From assembly GCA_023853785.1 (NCBI GenBank), contig JAJIRX010000920.1, forward strand, positions 327,774-391,773: a stretch of 64,000 bases of DNA. Direction: 5' to 3'. Each line of letters starts with the position of its first letter. Within the stretch, counting starts at the first letter, position 1. Source of the stretch: Psilocybe azurescens. Lineage: Eukaryota; Basidiomycota; Agaricomycetes; Agaricales; Agrocybaceae. The notes under the pieces were generated by a model. It was not told the DNA's origin and ran no database searches. It saw only the letters and a list, made by a program, of their open reading frames with translations. The position numbers and the translations under genes were made by a program. Positions 38,249 to 49,962 of the stretch are shown here, piece by piece.

Positions 38249-38568
38249 TAGGCAATGGCACAGGTTCGGGAATTGTGTACGGGTTAATAGCCGGTTATTG
38301 TGCGGATAAAATTACGGATAAAAATTATCCTACCTATCACCTTCAAAACAAGTCCAAAAGCGTAATTTTTAAGCCAAAATTGAGTGAATTATGGCCAATT
38401 GTATGCAATGCATTAAAATAGGCCATATCTCAGTCATTTCTCCACCAATTTGGCTGTTTTTAGACTCTTTTTGATGGGTAAAAATGTGCGATTCATGTGT
38501 ATGGTATTGCAAAGATTTAATATGGCTAAAAGGGCCGATATATACAGGAATACCCATGCTGTTGCCTA
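38249..38568. mobile_element. hAT-like MITE in copy 1
   Basis: The ends are TAGGCAATGGCAC and CATGCTGTTGCCTA, flanked by a perfect 8-bp duplication GTGATTTG (38241-38248 and 38569-38576). The copy-2 counterpart is 47944-48262. No coding capacity. Confidence 0.75.
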
Positions 38569-39962
38569 GTGATTTGTGAAGTTCAACTTTGTTCTTTGTT
38601 CACCACCACCACCACCATTCCCTTACCCTCATAATTGTCAATGATGCCCAATGTTGTTGATGCCATTTTCACTGCCCCACACTCACTATGCTAATACTAA
38701 GTACCAGCATTCCCTTTTATATAGTAAAGCTGACACCACCTGACAGTAACAAGAACTGGCAACAGTGCCCATGTAGCGTAATAATGGCAGTACCTCAGTA
38801 AGTACTACCATTACGCTCTCCACCACCCTCTATTGCTAATCCATAACCAAGACCCCCAGTGTACTATGCCCCATGCTTATGCCACATGCAGTGGCAACTG
38901 AGTATGCGACTAGCTCACATCAAACACCATGCCGTCCATCTGCACAGATATGTTCAGTCCATCTCCCGCCTTTTTCTTTTTGCTAAAAACCATACTTTCA
39001 ACAGACCACAGAGGATGGCTCACAGTCCTGTCATCTTTGTCATCTGGTGTGTCTAATGCCCACTACCCTACACTCGCAATCGCCACCACTGTTCTGTCTT
39101 TCATCATTATGAATAGAAATGCTAAATCCTGAAAGTGAGTATACCACAGCCCCTTTTCTGTCTCTTTAATAACTACAACGTGCATAACAGGTTGCAGAGG
39201 ACTGTTCTTTGCCCCAGCACTGGCATCGGTGATGTATCATTTGCCACATTCATTTGGCCATCCAGTGATTCACTGCCCATTTCCCTGTGCTTACATTTGG
39301 TGGCACTCATCCCACCATCCCGCCTTTTGGAGTAATGAATGAGGGTGCTAAATTCTGACAGGTATGTTTTGATTATTGTTTCCCCACTTTTTTGCTCACT
39401 AAAACTCATGTAATAGACAACTATCTCTGGTCCTGACGTCTATGGACCACTTGCCCTCTCCCTTCCTCAACCTGCTGTGCCCATCCAATAGCCCAATACC
39501 AATGTTAGCTATAGTATCTTAGATTACGATGATGGACTACCCCACATTCTATCTATCCTATTATACATTATTTTTATATATCCTCTTCCCTGTCTGTGAT
39601 TGTATAATCAACTAGCATATCACTATAGTAGAGAGCTTGCTTTAATTATATATACATTTTACTATACTTGAATTCTGTAAGATGCCATTACCACCCTCGC
39701 GTCTCAAGTGAACCTGAAGAGAAATAAAAAGACATCTCAGTGGATGTCAGAGATGCCTTAAGTAGCTTTAGATGTCTATGAGAGGTCTTTGGGAGGCCTG
39801 TGGATAATATTTGGGTTGCTTTGGAATGCTTTGGATAAACTGTTCCCATGTCACTTTGTGTTGAAAGGTGCTTAGGGTGCTTTGTGTCTTTATCATCTTT
39901 AAAGTCTCTAAGATGCTTAAAGACACCTAGATTTCTTTGGGATAAAACCTCTTTTCCTGATG

Positions 39963-40779
39963 CACTGGATATCCACTGGACTGTTATTGGTTTAATTACA
40001 GACTTTATTGAAGAAATCCAATTACCATATCCAGAGAGGTTTTCAACTTCTATCTACCATAGTCTACATATACATGTTATATCTTTATGTGCCATTTATT
40101 TATCCTAGTCATCATCATCATCATTGCCATCTGCTTCCAGCTGATCAGTGACTGTCACTCCTCCTTTTTAGCTTGTCGTTGAAGAACCTTCCTTGTGTGA
40201 TAAGAAAGCATGGTATGTATAAACCAGTTATAGTTTTGAGGTGTCATTCTCTTGAGAATGGAGTCAAAACCACCAAGCCATGCATTGAGTTGCTCACAGG
40301 CTTATTTCAGTTATACTATTAGTATATAAATAATTACAAGGACTAGAAAGAATCTTACCTGAGTATTAAATGCCCATTTTTGATATGTGGTCCCATCAGG
40401 AGCTGTTGCTGTTATGACTAAATTTGGAGCTGACCCATCTGTGGGAGCTGGATTATACCAAGTTTGACAAAGAATATCTGTTTTGCGATGATTCTGGTAA
40501 TGATAACTGTCAACTATAAATTGTGTTGTTGAGATAACATATTATGCAACTTGTCAAGTTGGGCAGACATTACATAAGCCCTTTCTTACTGAGAACTGCT
40601 GTTCTCAAAAATATTCTAAGTCCAATCTGACGGAAATTTCTGTTTTATGCTAATCCAGACATTCTGAGAGCTTGAAAATAGTATATAACAAAGCTAACTA
40701 CAACATCTATGTACAGGAAAGTAACTACACTAATGTATATATAGGAAAGTAGCTACACCACAAAATTGGACAGAGTGGG
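39963..40779. other. Element A interior, right part
   Basis: This resumes the TCCACTGGA-rich sequence interrupted at 33002. It is AT-rich and I see no gene in it. Confidence 0.35.
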
Positions 40780-41330
40780 TGTGAAACAGAGGGCAACATC
40801 ACTACGAAAGGGGATGGGGTGGGTTTGGTATGCAAAACAAAAGGCAACAGCATGTAAAATGGGGGCAGGTGACAATTCAAAGGGGGATGGGATGGGTGTT
40901 GCATGCGAAACAGAGAGCAACAGCGGTCCAAAGGGGGACAGGGTGGGTGCCATATGCAAAACAGAGGGCAACAGCCGTGCAAGAGGGCACGGTATGCTGT
41001 CGCATGCAAAACAGGGGGATGATGATCCAAAGGGGAAGGAATGGACACTGTATGCAAAACGGAGGGTAATGGCCATGCGAGAGGGCATGGTATGCTGTCG
41101 CATGCGAAACAGGGGGGGGGATGATGATCCAAAGGGGGGAAGGAACAGGCGCCATATGCGAAACGGAGGGTGATGGCCCAAAGGGGGACAGGGCGGGTGC
41201 CATATGCAAAACGGGCAGCAGCAGCTGTCCAACAGGACACAGTGTGCTGTGACAGGGGGCAGATGGGATTCGCACGTGAAAGGCAACACAACAGCGCTGC
41301 AAAAGGGGGGGTCAGTGGGGCGTTTGAATG
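40780..41330. repeat. GC-rich imperfect tandem repeat
   Basis: Words such as ATATGCAAAACAGAGGG, GATGATGATCCAAAGGGG and GAGGGCA.GGTATGCTGTCGC recur several times with irregular spacing. Long open frames on both strands (up to 202 residues) come from the lack of stop codons in this repeat, not from a gene. Confidence 0.6.
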
Positions 41331-41826
41331 CATGAGCGCTGGGCACTGCTCATGTATCAGCAGGTGTTGTGAGCCCCACGCAGGTCCGCTGGGGGAAACC
41401 TACTGTGTTATCTGTTAGTGCCCGACTCATTCCGATAGGAAAGCGGATGACTTACCAGTGGGGCCCACCACACTCATTCCCTCGCCGTGAACAGCTGCCT
41501 ACATGAAGAGGGGGGGGAAGGGGAAAGGTGGGTGGTGGTGGGGGAAAAGATGAAGGGTGGGAAGAAATGAATCTCGCGCCATGGGTTCACAAAATTTGAG
41601 TCATGTGACTTTGAACTTGTCACATCGGACTGCTCACCCCACAGACTGAACAAAATACAGAATTCTGTTGATAAAGACCATATACACTCAGAAAAATATA
41701 TCAGTCTATTGACTCTATACTCTACTGTGTTCTATGTGTGATGTCTCTTTAGTTAATCTAAGTTCTATTTTTCTATTAATATTTTCTTTTTATTAATACT
41801 AATATGAACAACCCTCTGTGCTTGCT

Positions 41827-42100
41827 GTCCATTGGACTTCCATTGGACTTCCATTGGACTTCCATTGGACTTCCATTGGACTTCCATTGGACTTCCATTG
41901 GACTTCCATTGGACTTCCATTGGACTTCATTGGACTTCCATTGGACTTCCATTGGGACTTCTGTTGGACTTCCATTGGACTTCTGTTGGACTTCCATTGG
42001 ACTTCTGTTGGACTTCCATTGGAATTCCATTGGTCTTGTCTGGTGGGATTCCGATGGACTTCTGTTGGTCCTGTCTGGTCATTTCCATTGGACTTTGACT
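41827..42100. repeat. 11-bp minisatellite CCATTGGACTT
   Basis: About ten near-perfect units lie from 41827 to 41940, with variants (CTGTTGGACTT) continuing to about 42100. The repeat keeps several frames open, giving false proteins on both strands. The unit is related to the TCCACTGGACT words elsewhere in elements A and C. Confidence 0.85.
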
Positions 42101-43091
42101 GCTGGTTTGGCATTATTCCAGTGGACAGTCCACCCGGACAGTCTGTTGGACTTGTAGTCTGGTCGGACATTCACCGGAATCTCACCAGAATCTCACCGGA
42201 ATCTCACCGGAAATTTTTAGCAGTCCTAGACCAGAAAAATCTTCATTCTGAATATAGAAAGTCCAATGGAGTCCGACCAGAGTCCGACCAAAAATGGGGG
42301 CCATGTAAAGACCTCGATTACCCGTGGTGCAGTGATGTCTAATCCCTGAGTGGTTGATCACCTAATTTAGTGAACAGCCTTTGTGAGGCCTGGATATGGT
42401 GATTGCTTTTGCTAATTAATAAGGTTTCCATCACTTGGCGATCACTTGGTAAGACACTGATGGTTGTTGCCCCTTGTAAGAGCCAAGGTCATTTCTTAAG
42501 AGTTCTTCTTTGCATGGGACTAATAGCATGCTCAATGGAACAGGCAATAGCCTCAGGTGCTTGGTTAGGGTTGCTTTGATAGCTGTGTAGGAAACTAAAG
42601 GTAGTCTTTGATTTGTAGCACTGATTAATAGGCCACACTACACCTTAGTTAGTTTGTAAGGTCTATTACTCTTGTTGGCCCACTAGGAAGTGAAGCCTCA
42701 AAGCCTAATAGTCTGGTGTATCTCCTACCCTTCACTAGTATACTGTAGTATATAGTTATTAATATATTATATTGTGCTCATATGAATTTACACTAAGATT
42801 GAAAGATTGAAATATTCTAGTTGGAATCCAACTGGATTCTGTTCTATTCAAAGTTAAAGTTGGAACTCCAATTGGAGTCCACCTGGTGTCCAGGTGGATT
42901 CTAATTGAACTCCAGTTGGACTCAAGTGGACTTGTTTAAAGTTCACCTGGAGTCCACCTGGACTCTATCTGGAATTGTTTGGAGTCCATTTATCAAAAAT
43001 GATTTTTGAACCTATATACATGTTCCAAATGGACTCTATGTAGAGTCCACCACTTTTGTATGGAGTTCCTGGATGGGTGTAAAGTACACTG
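42101..43091. other. Element A interior next to right TIR
   Basis: This holds a short CTCACCGGAAT repeat (about 42168-42212), an AT-rich middle and another TGGAGTCCACCTGG-rich stretch (42820-43080). No gene is visible. Confidence 0.35.
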
Positions 43092-43987
43092 TAGAGCTCT
43101 TATTCACTGCATATTCAATTTTAATTGAATTTTTGATTGTCTTCAGCTACATACTTTTGTTCAATTCTGTCAATATTTAATATTTAGGCCAATTGAATAA
43201 TTGGCTGTGGCTGACCTGTAGCATTGGCTGGGCCAGAGCTGACATGGGGCCGACCACATGCAACTTTAGAGCTCTTATTCACTGCATTTTCAGTTTAAAT
43301 GTTTTATTTTTCTGTCTTGTACTTCCATCTACATAATTCTGCCAATATTCAATATTTAGGCCATTTGAATAATTGGCTGTGGACAATCTGTAACATTGGC
43401 TGAGCTGGGGCCAACATGAGACCAACCTCATGAGACTGTAGAGCTCTCATTCCCTGCATATTCAGCTTCAATTGAATTTTTTGACTGTCTTCAACCATAT
43501 ACTTTCATTCAGTTCTACTAATATTTAATATTTAGGCCATTCAAATAATCAGCTATGGCCAACCTGTAACATTGGCTGAGACAGGGCTGATGTGGGGCTG
43601 ACCTCATGAAACTGTACAGCCTTCATACACTGTATATACAATTTCAATGCATATTTTCAGCCATTTAATTCCACCTATTCATGTTAAAATTGTGTATTAC
43701 AGCTGTTTGAATTGTAGATTTTGCCTGACCTGTGGCATTAGCTTAGCCGGGCCGAACCAGGACCAAACCGGGGCCAAGCCTACCACATGCATGGCCACAG
43801 TTGATGTTGGGTGAAATTCAGCTTGTCCATAGAATTCTATGGCACTGACTGAGTTGCTATATTGTATGTTCTGCCTACCCTCTCGTTATAGGTGTGTTCT
43901 ATAGAATTATATGGCACCAAGTCATACATATACAATGTGTACATTCTATGGCCCGAGTCACTTGCTACAATGTAGCTGCCCTATGTG
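43092..43987 (-). repeat. Element A right TIR
   Basis: This is the inverted partner of 29876-30768, with the same GAGCTCT units, the CCATAGAATTCTATGG palindrome near 43830 and the terminal TAGCTGCCCTATGTG. Confidence 0.7.
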
Positions 43988-44375
43988 ATCCACCACTATT
44001 CCACCTGTGCCACCTCTCCACCTTCCTCCACCTATGTACCTACCCAATCATTCAATGGTCCAGCAGCACAAAATACACATACTACTCGAGTATTATACTT
44101 TCTAGGTGCTGCAGAGCACTGTAGCATATATCTGTCATAGTTTAACTTGTTGTAAGTATGACTGGGGTGACTGAGTATAAAGTCTGATCCCTCTTCAAGA
44201 CATTATATTAAGCTTTGAAATTTAAATTTCTACATAACCCTGCACAGTCAATATGCACACTAGTAGAAGGTTGTAGAATAAATGATTGGATAATTTAAAG
44301 AGACTGTTTTAATCACCGTTACTAGACCAAGTGTCATTCTACCTTCAACACTTCAGCAGTACTTTACCATCCCCA
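43988..44375 (+). other. Remnant of a NACHT-unit upstream region
   Basis: This matches the N1 upstream sequence (about 325-415 plus 655-935) in the same orientation. It is cut off on both sides by elements A and C. No NACHT coding sequence follows it, so it may be all that is left of a fifth unit. Confidence 0.6.
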
Positions 44376-44990
44376 AGGTCTTTACCATCCCCCACACATT
44401 CCATATTGACTCCAGTGGACTCTCTGCCCAGCCAAACTGGCTGACAGATTGTCTAATCCACTGGACTGGACTGGACTGCAGTGGACTGCAGTCCACTGGA
44501 CTTGCACTGAACTCCTGCCAAAATTTCAGTCCAGTCTCAGTCCAGTGGATTATGAGTCCAGTCAAGTCCACTGGAGTCCACTGGGGCTTAAATATTGACT
44601 GAACAACAACAAATAATATATTTGTTAGCACAGTCCACTGGAGTCTACTTGAGTCCACTGGGGCTTAAATATTGACTGAACAACAACAAATAATATATTT
44701 GTTAGCACAGTCCACTGGAGTCTACTTGAGTCCACTAGATGCAATAATTAATATAATATCTGAAGTATGATCATTAGTTATTAATATTAATATCAATTGC
44801 AAAAATAAAGACTACACTCAATAGAAATAAACTCTATGAAATAACAATTGAATGAAACAATAGTTAAATGTACATGGTAGCAAAGCCTCTCTATGAATAC
44901 ATTTTTGTATTTTGTTCAGTCCACAGGGTGAAAGTTTCACAGACACATGTGATGTGCACGTGTGCCTGGCATCAGCTGATTGGCACAACA
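44376..44990 (+). repeat. Element C left TIR
   Basis: This is rich in TCCACTGGA words. It contains a 77-bp unit occurring twice in tandem (44581-44657 and 44658-44734), which the right arm has only once. That duplication therefore arose after insertion. Confidence 0.6.
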
Positions 44991-45139
44991 ACAATCAAAT
45001 ATACACACCAGCTCTTTTTTTCCAACCACCACCACCCCCTTCTTTTCTGTTGCCGCTGCCGTCCTTGCCCTCTCTGCCATCTATGATGACCATGATGGCC
45101 ACGCAGACAACGATGAGGATGGACATGGACAATTGCAAC

Positions 45140-45700
45140 AATGAGGGCAACAATGAGGGCAACAACAGACAGCAAGGGTGAGGGTGCAGATGGTGAGGGC
45201 ATGGACGGTGAGGGCAGGGACGGCGAGTGTGAGGGTGAGGACATTGACCGCAAGGGCAAGGACACCAGGGACTGCAAGGGCAAGGATGGCGGGGACTGCA
45301 AGAGCAAGGGTGGAGAAAGTGAGGGCAAGGGTGGGGATAGCAATGGCAAGGACAGCAGGGACAGCAAGGGCAAGGGTGGGTATGGCAAGGGCAAGGGTGG
45401 GCGAGGACATTGACTGCAAGGGTGAGGACATTGACCGCAAGGGCAAGGACATGGGGACAGCAAGCACAAGGGTGGGGACGGTGAGCACAAGGGCAGAGAC
45501 AGCAGGGACAGCAAGGGCAAGGGTGGGTATGGCAAGGGCAAGGGTGGGCAAGGACATTGACTGCAAGGGTGAGGACATTGACTGCAAGGGCAAGGACATG
45601 GGGACAGCAAGCACAAGGGTGGGGACGGTGAGCACAAGGGCAGAGACAGCAGGGACAGCAAGTGCAAGGGTGGGGACAGTGAGGGCAAGGATGGCAGGTG
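45140..45700. repeat. 147-bp higher-order GC-rich minisatellite
   Basis: It is built of GGCAAGGG/GACAGCAAG words. A 147-bp block repeats at 45361, 45508 and 45655. Because 147 is a multiple of three, frames on both strands stay open (up to 260 residues) and read as repetitive Cys-Pro-His or Ala-Arg proteins. I regard them as by-products of the repeat, although an expressed repeat protein cannot be excluded. Confidence 0.65.
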
Positions 45701-46190
45701 CTATGGCTATCCCTACTATCCTCCTGCCCCTTTTTTTTGCCTTTTTTCTTTATGTCTTGGACCTTGCAAGTAGACAATAGTGTATTACATAGTTATTAAT
45801 ATATTGTATTCTACTCTTCTGAATTTACATTAAGATTGAACTTATTTACTATATCAAGTCCAGTGGACTCCAGTTATCTTAGTCCATATTCACTGTATAT
45901 TATAAAATCTACTGAAGTCCAGTGGAATCCAGTGGAGTCCAGTCAAGTCCACTGTAGTCCACTGTAGTCCACTGGACTCTGTTTATCTTTGAGTTCACTA
46001 GACTTAGTTAATGAAATAGAAAAAATTATATGATATTTATTTAATTTGAGACATGCATTTAATATGGTAACTCATATAAATACTCCAAAATGAATCCAAG
46101 TTCACTACAAAAATTCAAGCCCAGTGAATGCATGAAATACATATATATATATGCTAACTAGGGCTATTTACATTGTAAAAGTTAGCCATA
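45701..46190. other. Element C interior, left part
   Basis: AT-rich sequence with a cluster of AGTCCACTG words (45860-45980) and no gene. It ends at the TA target of the Tc1 element. Confidence 0.4.
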
Positions 46191-47943
46191 CAGTAGCTCA
46201 AAAACTGTCCCAATGTTTGGCACTTTCTCACTAATTGTTTAATAACTTGGGAAATAAATTATGTAAAAGTCTGAAAATATTATACGTTATAGTTTAACAT
46301 GTGACTAACATATTTCTTACCAATGTCACATGATTTTAACAAAAATGATTAAGTAATGGAATTTACAAAATAATAGAACATTGGGACAGTTTTTTGACTC
46401 TCTATCTAGTACTTAGTATGGCCTCCCTTTGCCTTGATAACAGCCTCCATTCTCCTTGGCATGCTTTCTATAAGCCTTTGGCATGTTTCTGAAGGTATTT
46501 CAGTCCATTCCTTTGCCAATCTCTCCCACAATTCAAATGCTCCTTTGGGTGCATCAGGAAAAAGAGGTTTTATCCCAAAGAAATCTAGGTGTCTTTAAGC
46601 ATCTTAGAGACTTTAAAGATGATAAAGACACAAAGCACCCTAAGCACCTTTCAACACAAAGTGACATGGGAACAGTTTATCCAAAGCATTCCAAAGCAAC
46701 CCAAATATTATCCACAGGCCTCCCAAAGACCTCTCATAGACATCTAAAGCTACTTAAGGCATCTCTGACATCCACTGAGATGTCTTTTATTTCTCTTCAG
46801 GTTCACTTGAGACGCAGGGTGGTAATGGCATCTTACAGAATTCAAGTATAGTAAAATGTATATATAATTAAAGCAAGCTCTCTACTATAGTGATATGCTA
46901 GTTGATTATACAATCACAGACAGGGAAGAGGATATATAAAAATAATGTATAATAGGATAGATAGAATGTGGGGTAGTCCATCATCGTAATCTAAGATACT
47001 ATAGCTAACATTGGTATTGGGCTATTGGATGGGCACAGCAGGTTGAGGAAGGGAGAGGGCAAGTGGTCCATAGACGTCAGGACCAGAGATAGTTGTCTAT
47101 TACATGAGTTTTAGTGAGCAAAAAGTGGGGAAACAATAATCAAAACATACCTGTCAGAATTTAGCACCCTCATTCATTACTCCAAAAGGCGGGATGGTGG
47201 GATGAGTGCCACCAAATGTAAGCACAGGGAAATGGGCAGTGAATCACTGGATGGCCAAATGAATGTGGCAAATGATACATCACCGATGCCAGTGCTGGGG
47301 CAAAGAACAGTCCTCTGCAACCTGTTATGCACGTTGTAGTTATTAAAGAGACAGAAAAGGGGCTGTGGTATACTCACTTTCAGGATTTAGCATTTCTATT
47401 CATAATGATGAAAGACAGAACAGTGGTGGCGATTGCGAGTGTAGGGTAGTGGGCATTAGACACACCAGATGACAAAGATGACAGGACTGTGAGCCATCCT
47501 CTGTGGTCTGTTGAAAGTATGGTTTTTAGCAAAAAGAAAAAGGCGGGAGATGGACTGAACATATCTGTGCAGATGGACGGCATGGTGTTTGATGTGAGCT
47601 AGTCGCATACTCAGTTGCCACTGCATGTGGCATAAGCATGGGGCATAGTACACTGGGGGTCTTGGTTATGGATTAGCAATAGAGGGTGGTGGAGAGCGTA
47701 ATGGTAGTACTTACTGAGGTACTGCCATTATTACGCTACATGGGCACTGTTGCCAGTTCTTGTTACTGTCAGGTGGTGTCAGCTTTACTATATAAAAGGG
47801 AATGCTGGTACTTAGTATTAGCATAGTGAGTGTGGGGCAGTGAAAATGGCATCAACAACATTGGGCATCATTGACAATTATGAGGGTAAGGGAATGGTGG
47901 TGGTGGTGGTGAACAAAGAACAAAGTTGAACTTCACAAATCAC

Positions 47944-48262
47944 TAGGCAACAGCATGGGTATTCCTGTATATATCGGCCCTTTTAGCCATATTAAATCTT
48001 TGCAATACCATACACATGAATCGCACATTTTTACCCATCAAAAGAGTCTAAAAACAGCCAAATTGGTGGAGAAATGACTGAGATATGGCCTATTTTAATG
48101 CATTGCATACAATTGGCCATAATTCACTCAATTTTGGCTTAAAAATTACGCTTTTGGACTTGTTTTGAAGGTGATAGGTAGGATAATTTTTATCCGTAAT
48201 TTTATCCGCACAATAACCGGCTATTAACCCGTACACAATTCCCGAACCCGTGCCGTTGCCTA
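47944..48262. mobile_element. hAT-like MITE, copy-2 counterpart of 38249-38568
   Basis: The ends are TAGGCAACAGC and GCCGTTGCCTA. The flanking 8-mers CAAATCAC and CAAATCAT differ at one position, as expected for an inherited older insertion. Confidence 0.7.
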
Positions 48263-48632
48263 CAAATCATAGAAGTTCAACCTTTCACATGATGCATGGG
48301 AAAATTTCCTAAAACTGATATGAAAATGATGTGACCAAATCTACGAGACGCGTCTTGTAGATTTGGTCACGTCCTTTAGGAAATACTGTCACAACCAAAA
48401 CACATCCCATCTTGTATAAGTTGTACTAAAGGCAGTGTGAGTTATAGCAACAGTGCTTGGTGAGAAGAATGTGGTAGTACATATCTTTCAGTTATCCAAG
48501 CTCTAAACAAGGATGTGAGAATGTGGTGGGTGGTGGAATGTTGAAAGGAGTTCACTTCACCAGGAATGGCGTAAGTAAACAAAAGCACAAATGGAGAATG
48601 TCATGTGATTTACATTATTTATTTGCTTTCAA

Positions 48633-48947
48633 GGGCAACAGCCTGTGTATTCCTGTGCATATCGGCTCTATTGTGCGTATCCAGCCCGTGTAATACCATA
48701 CCCACAATTTGTGCATGTTTACCAATCAAAAGAGTTCAAAAATAGCCAAATCGGGCCAGAAATGACTGAGATATGGCCTATTTTAATACATTGCACAAAA
48801 TTGGCTGTAACTTACTCAGTTTTGGTTCAAAAATTACGTTTTGGGCTCGTTTTGAAGGGGACAAACAGAATTTTTTATTTGTAATTGTATCCGCGCTATG
48901 TCCGGCTATCAACCCGTACAGAATACCTGAACCTGTGCCGTTGTCTA
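48633..48947. mobile_element. Older MITE, copy-2 counterpart of 33742-34055
   Basis: Same boundaries and inverted orientation relative to copy 1. Non-coding. Confidence 0.55.
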
Positions 48948-49099
48948 GGTTCAAATTGAATTTGCCTTTTGCATACTCTTTTCTTACCATGCAGCTACTA
49001 TTTTCCTGCAATCACCAGGCCCTGTGCCCCTGTCTTATTCCATTATCTTTTAAATATCATGTTGTAGATGTAGTCTATTAAATTAGCTATATACTTATC

Positions 49100-49962
49100 T
49101 AAGGAATGGCACGCATTTTTGAGCCCGTGCGGGTTATGGGTAACGGTACACACGGGTACGGGTACAGGTAATGATTTTCGTACGCGTGAAATTTCAAACG
49201 AGCTCTAGAACATCCCAAACGGTTGAGAATTGAGTGAGATAGAAAGGAAGCCGTGAAATTCACTATTTCTGATCTATCTCCCTCATTTTTCAACCGTTCA
49301 GGTTGTTTTGGGCTCATTTTGACTAGGGATGCACACCGTACCGTATACGGTATACGGCCGTAAAATGACGGTTGGGTTACGGGATATGGGCTACCCGTAT
49401 ACCATAGCCGTACTTGAAATTTTTTACCTCAACGGGACGGTATGGGTACCAATATGGCCGAAAACAGTGTATACGGTAGAGATGCAGACATATAATTAAT
49501 TAATACATAAAATCGGCACAATTAGTAGATTAAAGTGCAAAATATCTACCACCTTAACTTTGGGACAAGAAAATAGAGATTTACTATGTGTATACTTTGT
49601 TAATGGGTAGACTTGTTGATGACTTAGTTATCAGTCCCGATCAAATCGACTTCAGTGCCTGTGATGTACATAGGATAAAAATAGATTACAATGACGGCTG
49701 TATACAGCCATATACAGCCGTCTTCATACGGTGCTTTATGGGTATCCTCCGTACCGTCGGCCGTACCATAAAAATATAATTTCGCGGCCAACGGGACGGG
49801 TTCGGTGACCGTATGTATGGCACCCATAAAGCCGTCAATACAGTGATGGTGTGCATCCCTAGTTTTGACAGGTAAACCCGCCCGGATTGCAGGTAGGGCT
49901 CGCCAAGGGTATGGGTACAGGTATAGCGCAAGATTCCCGCAGGTTACCTGTGCCATTCCCTA
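49100..49962. mobile_element. hAT-like MITE split by another MITE
   Basis: This is the counterpart of 33254-33588. The flanking 8-mer TACTTATC is perfect on both sides (49092-49099 and 49963-49970). It has been enlarged by the MITE at 49324-49861. Confidence 0.75.
49324..49861. mobile_element. hAT-like MITE, innermost insertion
   Basis: The ends are TAGGGATGCACACC and GGTGTGCATCCCTA. The flanking 8-mers are ATTTTGAC (49316-49323) and GTTTTGAC (49862-49869). Copy 1 has the uninterrupted site. The interior is rich in CCGTAT/ATACGG words and has no gene. Confidence 0.85.

Larger units (their letters stand above)
33003..39962 (+). mobile_element. CATCAGG-family TIR element, copy 1
   Basis: The ends are CATCAGGAAAA at 33003 and TTTTCCTGATG at 39962. 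A CA dinucleotide flanks both sides, consistent with a 2-bp target duplication: removing the element and one CA restores a regular TGGACATCCACTGGATATCC repeat. It is the inverted partner of 46552-50214. It is longer than copy 2 because of a 3.8-kb insertion at 34273-38093. No transposase is visible in either copy. Segments around 38860-39410 are nearly identical in the two copies, so at least one moved recently. Confidence 0.75.
29876..43987. mobile_element. Element A: 14-kb element with long TIRs
   Basis: The left end reads CACATAGGGCAGCTA and the right end is its inverted copy, TAGCTGCCCTATGTG. Inverted similarity continues for about 895 bp from each end, which defines the element. Without the CATCAGG element inserted at 33003-39962 it would be about 7.15 kb. 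I find no transposase in it, so it is probably non-autonomous. Its ends match the start of element B at 56726, which is a candidate relative carrying genes. A clear target duplication is not visible, because the two flanks come from different parts of the NACHT unit. Confidence 0.75.

Noticed and set aside
38859..39409. Small frames identical to those at 47177-47653, suggesting conserved small proteins
   Set aside because: They are identical because the two transposon copies are nearly identical; there is no evidence of selection on the frames.
40725..41346. Minus-strand frame of 202 residues rich in Pro, His and Cys
   Set aside because: It lies wholly in a GC-rich repeat and overlaps other open frames on both strands.
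41827..42100. CRISPR-like regular repeats
   Set aside because: The units are head-to-tail without unique spacers, and the context is eukaryotic; it is a minisatellite.
45081..45780. Long open frames on both strands (up to 260 residues), Cys/Pro/His- or Ala/Arg-rich
   Set aside because: They are open in several frames at once because the 147-bp repeat lacks stops; there is no domain and no splice or start context.
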